This document shows, one piece after another, positions 5,408 to 8,361 of a DNA stretch of 8,361 bases. Numbering within the stretch: the first letter of the stretch is position 1; each line of letters begins with the position of its first letter. The stretch is from contig JADMIH010000166.1 in the NCBI GenBank assembly GCA_015478675.1, positions 1 to 8,361 on the forward strand, read 5' to 3'. Source of the stretch: Chloroflexota bacterium. GTDB taxonomy: Bacteria; Chloroflexota; Chloroflexia; QHBQ01; JADMIH01. Both the position numbers and the translations under genes were made by a program. The notes beneath the pieces are model-generated. The model was not told the origin of the DNA and made no database searches. It saw only the letters and a list, made by a program, of their open reading frames with translations.

Positions 5408-6055
5408 ATGAAGATATCTAAGGAGCACTCCTTACCTTCGCGGCCTGGGCGAGCAAAGGCGGGAAAGATTCCCGGAATGACCGACGAGATTCTCCAGGCA
5501 GTGGATGCGCTCGAGGATCAGCTTGAACAGCTGCTCGGCCCGCGCCCCTCTCCGCCCCTACCTATTATCCGCAACGTCAACACTGTGGTGGCTGAACAGC
5601 TTACGGTCGGGGACCGGATCGCGGATAGAGTCGCCGTTACAATGGGTTCCTGGCGCTTTATCGGCATACAATCGGCACTGCTGGCTATCTGGGTCACGTT
5701 CAACGTCGTCGGTTGGGTGAACCACTGGGACCCTTATCCGTTTATCCTCCTGAACCTGGCGCTCTCGTTCCAGGCGGCCTACTCGGCTCCAATAATTATG
5801 ATGAGCCAGAACCGGCAGGCGGCGAAAGACCGCATCATGGCCGAAGAAGACTTCAGGGTCAACCACGTAGCAGAAGATGAGATCCGGGCCATCATCACCC
5901 ACCTGGAACGTCAGGACCAGGTCATGTTGCATATCCTGGCACGGTTGAAAGCATCGCATCGCATAGTGCGGCGTGTCCATCCAACTGCGGCCACGACGCA
6001 AAGCACCAGCGGGGCCGATACGCAGGAGAGGGTGGCGGAGGTAGAGGCCCAGTAA
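5408..6055 (+). CDS. DUF1003 family membrane protein
   Basis: The 215-residue product starts at ATG 5408 with AGGAGG at 5396-5401 (6-nt spacing) and ends at TAA. It matches the DUF1003 pattern well: ADRVAVTMGSWRFI (residues 72-85), a first membrane helix (about 82-104), DPYPFILLNLALS (108-120) leading into a second helix (about 110-131), then the conserved SQNRQAAKDR (133-142) and DFRVNHVAEDEI (148-159). The family is an inner-membrane protein group with two adjacent helices and soluble tails; its biochemical role is not established. Before the domain lies a basic N-terminal extension (1-23) and an acidic, leucine-rich helix (about 24-44, EILQAVDALEDQLEQLL). After it come a long helical stretch (about 150-185, possible coiled coil) and a polar tail. 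The gene is 62 bp before the next one, so the two may be co-transcribed. Confidence 0.9.
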   Translation: MKISKEHSLPSRPGRAKAGKIPGMTDEILQAVDALEDQLEQLLGPRPSPPLPIIRNVNTVVAEQLTVGDRIADRVAVTMGSWRFIGIQSALLAIWVTFNVVGWVNHWDPYPFILLNLALSFQAAYSAPIIMMSQNRQAAKDRIMAEEDFRVNHVAEDEIRAIITHLERQDQVMLHILARLKASHRIVRRVHPTAATTQSTSGADTQERVAEVEAQ

Positions 6056-6117
6056 TGATGCGCATAAATGTTTTCATCTACTCGTGACAGGGTCAGCGGC
6101 CCTGGGAGTGAGACGCC

Positions 6118-7020
6118 ATGGACAAGACAAATTCGAGAGGCAAAGCAAAGCTACAGATAACAGGAGAGACTCGCCTCAATCGCGTGCTAGAAAGTATACC
6201 AGGGGCGCTAGACTACATAGTCTCACTGAACCCTCACGATTTCGGGCGCTTGCGCAACCCTGTGATGCGCAAATATATGTCACCGCGAATCTCACTGCGC
6301 AGGGTGGCGGCTATGGCGCGGGTCGAGGAAGTACGGCTGATTCGCGATCTCGCGGCCCTATGCATCGAACAGGGTGATAGGCAGACAGACCGCAGCGACA
6401 ACACTTCAGCGGTTCTCGATCGAGACTCGGCCCAATTGCCATCGTCCTCTCGTTCCTCACAGTTGCCGGAGTCGCCTGCTACGCCGCCACCCTGGATGTC
6501 GGGCGTTGATGAATCGTATCTGCACTGGGTGGATCTGCTACCAATCGACAGAGTGCTTGGCGATCCTATGCTACCGGTCACGGTAGCTGTGAGGCGTCTT
6601 CAGCCGGGCGGGACCATAGGGATACGGCATAAGTGGGAGCCACAGCCGCTCTACGACATCTGGCAGAAAATGGGCCTGGAGTGGTTCGCCAGGAAGATAA
6701 GCCCGGACGAGTGGCATATTTTCGTACACAAGCCCTCTCACTCTCCGCCTTGGGTGCCCTTAGCTCCTTCGCGATCTATACTGGTGGAACTGCGCCACAT
6801 ACCGGAGAATGAGGTACCTGCGCGTGTGCTTGTGGCGTTCGAGCAACTCGAACCGGGTGAAAGTATGGAGATGTGGGTAGAGCCCGGGGAATTGGAACGG
6901 GCAGTCTCAATGCTGCAGGAGCGGCATGCCGGGGAGTTTAGCTGGGAAATGAAAGAGACGACGGAGGACAGGGAGATTATCAGCGTCGTTGCTTTGGGCC
7001 CCAGCAGTGAGGTTGATTAG
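6118..7020 (+). CDS. DUF1858 plus two DUF2249-like domains
   Basis: This 300-residue soluble protein starts at ATG 6118 with GGGAG at 6104-6108 and ends at TAG 7018-7020. I see three parts. First is an N-terminal DUF1858-like helical domain (about residues 13-78, ITGETRLNRVLESIPGALDY, then LRNPVMRKYMSPRISLRRVA). A Ser/Pro/Gln-rich linker (about 85-128) follows. Then comes a DUF2249 domain (about 134-205) with VDLLPIDRVLGDPML, LQPGGTIGIRHKWEPQPLYDIW and WHIFVHK. The third part is a second DUF2249-like repeat (about 220-293, ILVELRHIP, FEQLEPGESMEMWVEPGEL, FSWEM) whose usual (D/H)xxPxPL element is degraded to VEPGEL. DUF2249 proteins often accompany nitrogen-oxide, hemerythrin or redox genes, but no biochemical role is settled. 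The closest partner is the DUF2945 gene 36 bp downstream. A 5-bp stem (CAGGG 6088-6092 with CCCTG 6100-6104) abuts the ribosome binding site and could affect initiation. Confidence 0.8.
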   Translation: MDKTNSRGKAKLQITGETRLNRVLESIPGALDYIVSLNPHDFGRLRNPVMRKYMSPRISLRRVAAMARVEEVRLIRDLAALCIEQGDRQTDRSDNTSAVLDRDSAQLPSSSRSSQLPESPATPPPWMSGVDESYLHWVDLLPIDRVLGDPMLPVTVAVRRLQPGGTIGIRHKWEPQPLYDIWQKMGLEWFARKISPDEWHIFVHKPSHSPPWVPLAPSRSILVELRHIPENEVPARVLVAFEQLEPGESMEMWVEPGELERAVSMLQERHAGEFSWEMKETTEDREIISVVALGPSSEVD

Positions 7021-7056
7021 CGCAGCCAGGTTCGGATAAAAGCCGGAGGAACCAGT

Positions 7057-7269
7057 ATGAAAGACGACTTCAAGGTTGGGGATCATGTTGAATGGAACTC
7101 CGAAGCCGGTAGAGTAAGCGGCATAATAATCAAGAAAATCACCTCGGAAATAACCTTCAAAGGCTACACGGTGCACGCCTCAGAAGAAGAGCCTCAGTAT
7201 CAGATCAAGAGCGATAAGACGGATCATGAAGCCATGCATAAGGGTTCCGCGCTAAGGAAGGTAAAGTAG
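7057..7269 (+). CDS. DUF2945 / HVA1 Tudor-like small protein
   Basis: This 70-residue protein starts at ATG 7057 with GGAGG at 7045-7049 (7-nt spacing) and ends at TAG. Nearly its whole length follows the DUF2945 pattern (hypervirulence-associated protein, Tudor-like barrel): FKVGDHVEWNSEAGRVSGII (residues 5-24), the KGYTVHASEEEPQYQIKSDK block (35-54) and HKGSALRKV (61-69). Bacterial members are small stand-alone soluble proteins without an established function; a nucleic-acid or protein-binding SH3-like barrel is inferred from the fold. It follows the DUF2249 gene by 36 bp with no visible terminator, so the two probably share a transcript. Confidence 0.9.
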   Translation: MKDDFKVGDHVEWNSEAGRVSGIIIKKITSEITFKGYTVHASEEEPQYQIKSDKTDHEAMHKGSALRKVK

Positions 7270-7359
7270 GTCGAAAAGCACCATACATACGCTCATAAAA
7301 TGCGAACTTGCTATTCCTAAGTAGCCGAGTTTCGCCCGGGTTAGAGGCACAATGCTTGT

Positions 7360-7389
7360 GCTGTGGACCAGCCTGGCAGCCAGGACAGC
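7360..7389 (+). repeat. Nested inverted repeat in the leader of the last gene
   Basis: CCTGG-CAG-CCAGG (7372-7384) is a 5-bp stem with a 3-nt loop. It is flanked by a further pair, GCTGT at 7360-7364 and ACAGC at 7385-7389, with a bulge on the left side only. The element ends about 25 nt before the likely ribosome binding site of the membrane-protein gene and could fold in its leader RNA. No T-run follows. Confidence 0.25.
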
Positions 7390-7426
7390 AAACCTGATAA
7401 GAGCCGCCTCTGAAAGAAGGATAAAA

Positions 7427-8089
7427 ATGGACGGTCAAAAAGAAGAACTGACATTCTCGGAGCTTTCCCCCCAGGCTATTTCGATGATGACGGCCGAGCA
7501 TTCTAACTTGCAGTCGGGGAGATTCATGACCGTTTCAGATGCCAATGGCCGCACCACGCTCTTTATAGGGACCGTGTCCGGTGCATTGATTGCTATCGCG
7601 TTTGCCGGGCAAGCTTCCCAGATGGGCACGGCCTTCTTCATGTTTAGCCTCGTCCTGTTTCCCGCGCTCGTCTTTATGGGGCTTTTCACCTTTGAGAGAG
7701 TGCTGCAGTCAGGCATTGAAGATCAGATTTATGCGTGTGGCATCAATCTCATTCGCCAACTCTATCTGGAACATGCTCCTCAGATGCGACCTTACTTCGT
7801 CCTTTCTGCCTATGGTCCCAATGGAAAACCATTACTCGATGCCGGAACGAATCCATCCTGGTGGCAGGTCTTCCTGACGACTGCGGGCATGATCGCCTTT
7901 ATCACCAGTATGCTTGTGGGGGTCTTTGCGGGCTTGCTGCTTGCAATGCTCACTTTCCCCTCGCCCGTCTGTATGATTGCTGGAATCGCGCTTTTCCTGG
8001 CGAGCTTTGGAATACTCCAGCGCTATCAGTGGGGACAGTGGAAGCGTCTGGAGCAGAAGCTGACTCTCCTCTTCCCGATTCCCGAGTAA
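7427..8089 (+). CDS. Uncharacterised four-helix membrane protein
   Basis: I chose ATG 7427 because AGAAGGA lies just upstream (about 7415-7421). The resulting 220-residue protein starts with a polar segment, while the longer in-frame start at ATG 7352 (245 residues) has only a weak ribosome binding site. Hydrophobic segments lie at about residues 43-61, 66-89, 148-176 and 180-197, which gives two hairpins separated by a soluble loop (about 90-147) that contains YACGINLIRQLYLEHAP. The N-terminal stretch HSNLQSGRFMTVSDANGR (about 25-42), running directly into the first helix, looks like the conserved part of the family. I do not recognise a named domain or a catalytic motif. Its arrangement is loosely similar to small membrane effectors or sensors (SLATT or PycTM type), but I see no diagnostic residues. 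The gene is 157 bp from its upstream neighbour and ends at TAA. Confidence 0.75.
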   Translation: MDGQKEELTFSELSPQAISMMTAEHSNLQSGRFMTVSDANGRTTLFIGTVSGALIAIAFAGQASQMGTAFFMFSLVLFPALVFMGLFTFERVLQSGIEDQIYACGINLIRQLYLEHAPQMRPYFVLSAYGPNGKPLLDAGTNPSWWQVFLTTAGMIAFITSMLVGVFAGLLLAMLTFPSPVCMIAGIALFLASFGILQRYQWGQWKRLEQKLTLLFPIPE

Positions 8090-8361
8090 GTGCCTCTAGT
8101 ACTCACACAACTCCCGACTATTCCGCACGCGCAGCGCCCGGCTCGGTGGCGCGTCCTGCCCGGAAGAGAGCGCGTACGTGAGATCCACATGAGATCATGG
8201 TGAGCTCGACTTGGTTCCCTTTGATATGGTTTGTCTCGTCGTGAATGTGTCCGCTTTAGAGGTGCGAATCACGATCGCCTCGGTCCTGACCTTGGGCCAG
8301 ATTGGGCACTAGTACCTTGCCAGCTAAATAGTGACGGTTGGATAGAGATGACGTAGCTTGA
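8090..8361. other. Non-coding 3' end of the window
   Basis: These 272 bp hold no gene that I can support on either strand. There is a GC-rich hairpin, GCGCC (8134-8138) with GGCGC (8148-8152), without a T-run, 45 bp after the last stop codon. Two direct copies of TGAGATC start at 8179 and 8190. The hairpin might be a weak terminator. The next gene presumably starts beyond the window. Confidence 0.3.

Noticed and set aside
248..7716. Many reverse-strand open frames of about 60-147 codons
   Set aside because: All overlap forward genes or lack ribosome binding sites, and their translations show no recognisable domains. They are by-products of GC-rich codon use.
7427..8089. Assignment of the last protein as a SLATT or PycTM defence effector
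   Set aside because: Only the general layout is similar. I see no diagnostic residues and no neighbouring nucleotide cyclase or sensor gene.
8134..8152. GC hairpin as a rho-independent terminator after the last gene
   Set aside because: The stem is only 5 bp with a 9-nt loop and no T-run follows, so it is too weak to call.
7735..8181. Alternative 148-residue open frame overlapping the membrane-protein gene
   Set aside because: It lies in another frame of a well-supported gene, lacks a ribosome binding site and shows no family-like pattern.
1..8361. CRISPR array, tRNA, rRNA, transposase or attachment site
   Set aside because: I found no regularly spaced repeats, cloverleaf-like segments, rRNA-like sequence, transposase motifs or long terminal repeats.

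Overview
The window is a one-directional (+ strand) run of small stress-type and uncharacterised genes from a moderately GC-rich bacterium. Tandem-domain universal stress proteins (Usp) with 'VPLDGSxLAEQAL' starts, a DUF1003 membrane protein, a DUF1858/DUF2249 protein and strong AGGAGG-type ribosome binding sites all fit a soil or thermophilic Chloroflexota, perhaps a Ktedonobacteria-like lineage. That placement is an impression from protein style, not a demonstrated assignment. I see no rRNA, tRNA, CRISPR array, transposase or phage gene.

Layout: (1) 1-590 is the 3' end of a Usp gene cut by the window edge. (2) 787-1950 is a two-domain Usp with partly eroded nucleotide-binding motifs and charged low-complexity inserts. 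(3) 2213-3202 is an NAD(P)-dependent epimerase/dehydratase gene interrupted by two in-frame stop codons, a TAG just before the Rossmann fold and a TAA 16 codons before the natural C-terminus. (4) 3203-3585 is a 383-bp AT-richer intergenic region with two candidate promoters, a 14-bp perfect palindrome and three copies of ACCGGAA. (5) 3586-4695 is a two-domain Usp with both ATP-binding motifs intact. (6) 4905-5270 is a small cupin. (7) 5408-6055 is a DUF1003 two-helix membrane protein. (8) 6118-7020 is a DUF1858 plus two DUF2249-like domains. (9) 7057-7269 is a DUF2945/HVA1 Tudor-like small protein. (10) 7427-8089 is an unrecognised four-helix membrane protein. The last 272 bp hold no gene that I can support.

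Working together: Usp proteins, a cupin, DUF2249 and DUF1003 proteins commonly occur in stress, redox or low-oxygen islands, so the simplest reading is an accessory stress-response cluster in which most genes have their own leader and ribosome binding site. DUF2249-DUF2945 (36-bp gap) and DUF1003-DUF2249 (62-bp gap) are the closest to an operon. The observations most worth a second look are the doubly interrupted epimerase, including a 54-bp in-frame segment whose removal would restore a canonical N-terminus; a near-identical ribosome-binding leader shared by the epimerase and the third Usp gene; and the graded loss of ATP-motif glycines across the five Usp domains. I did not find convincing evidence of a wholly new system.
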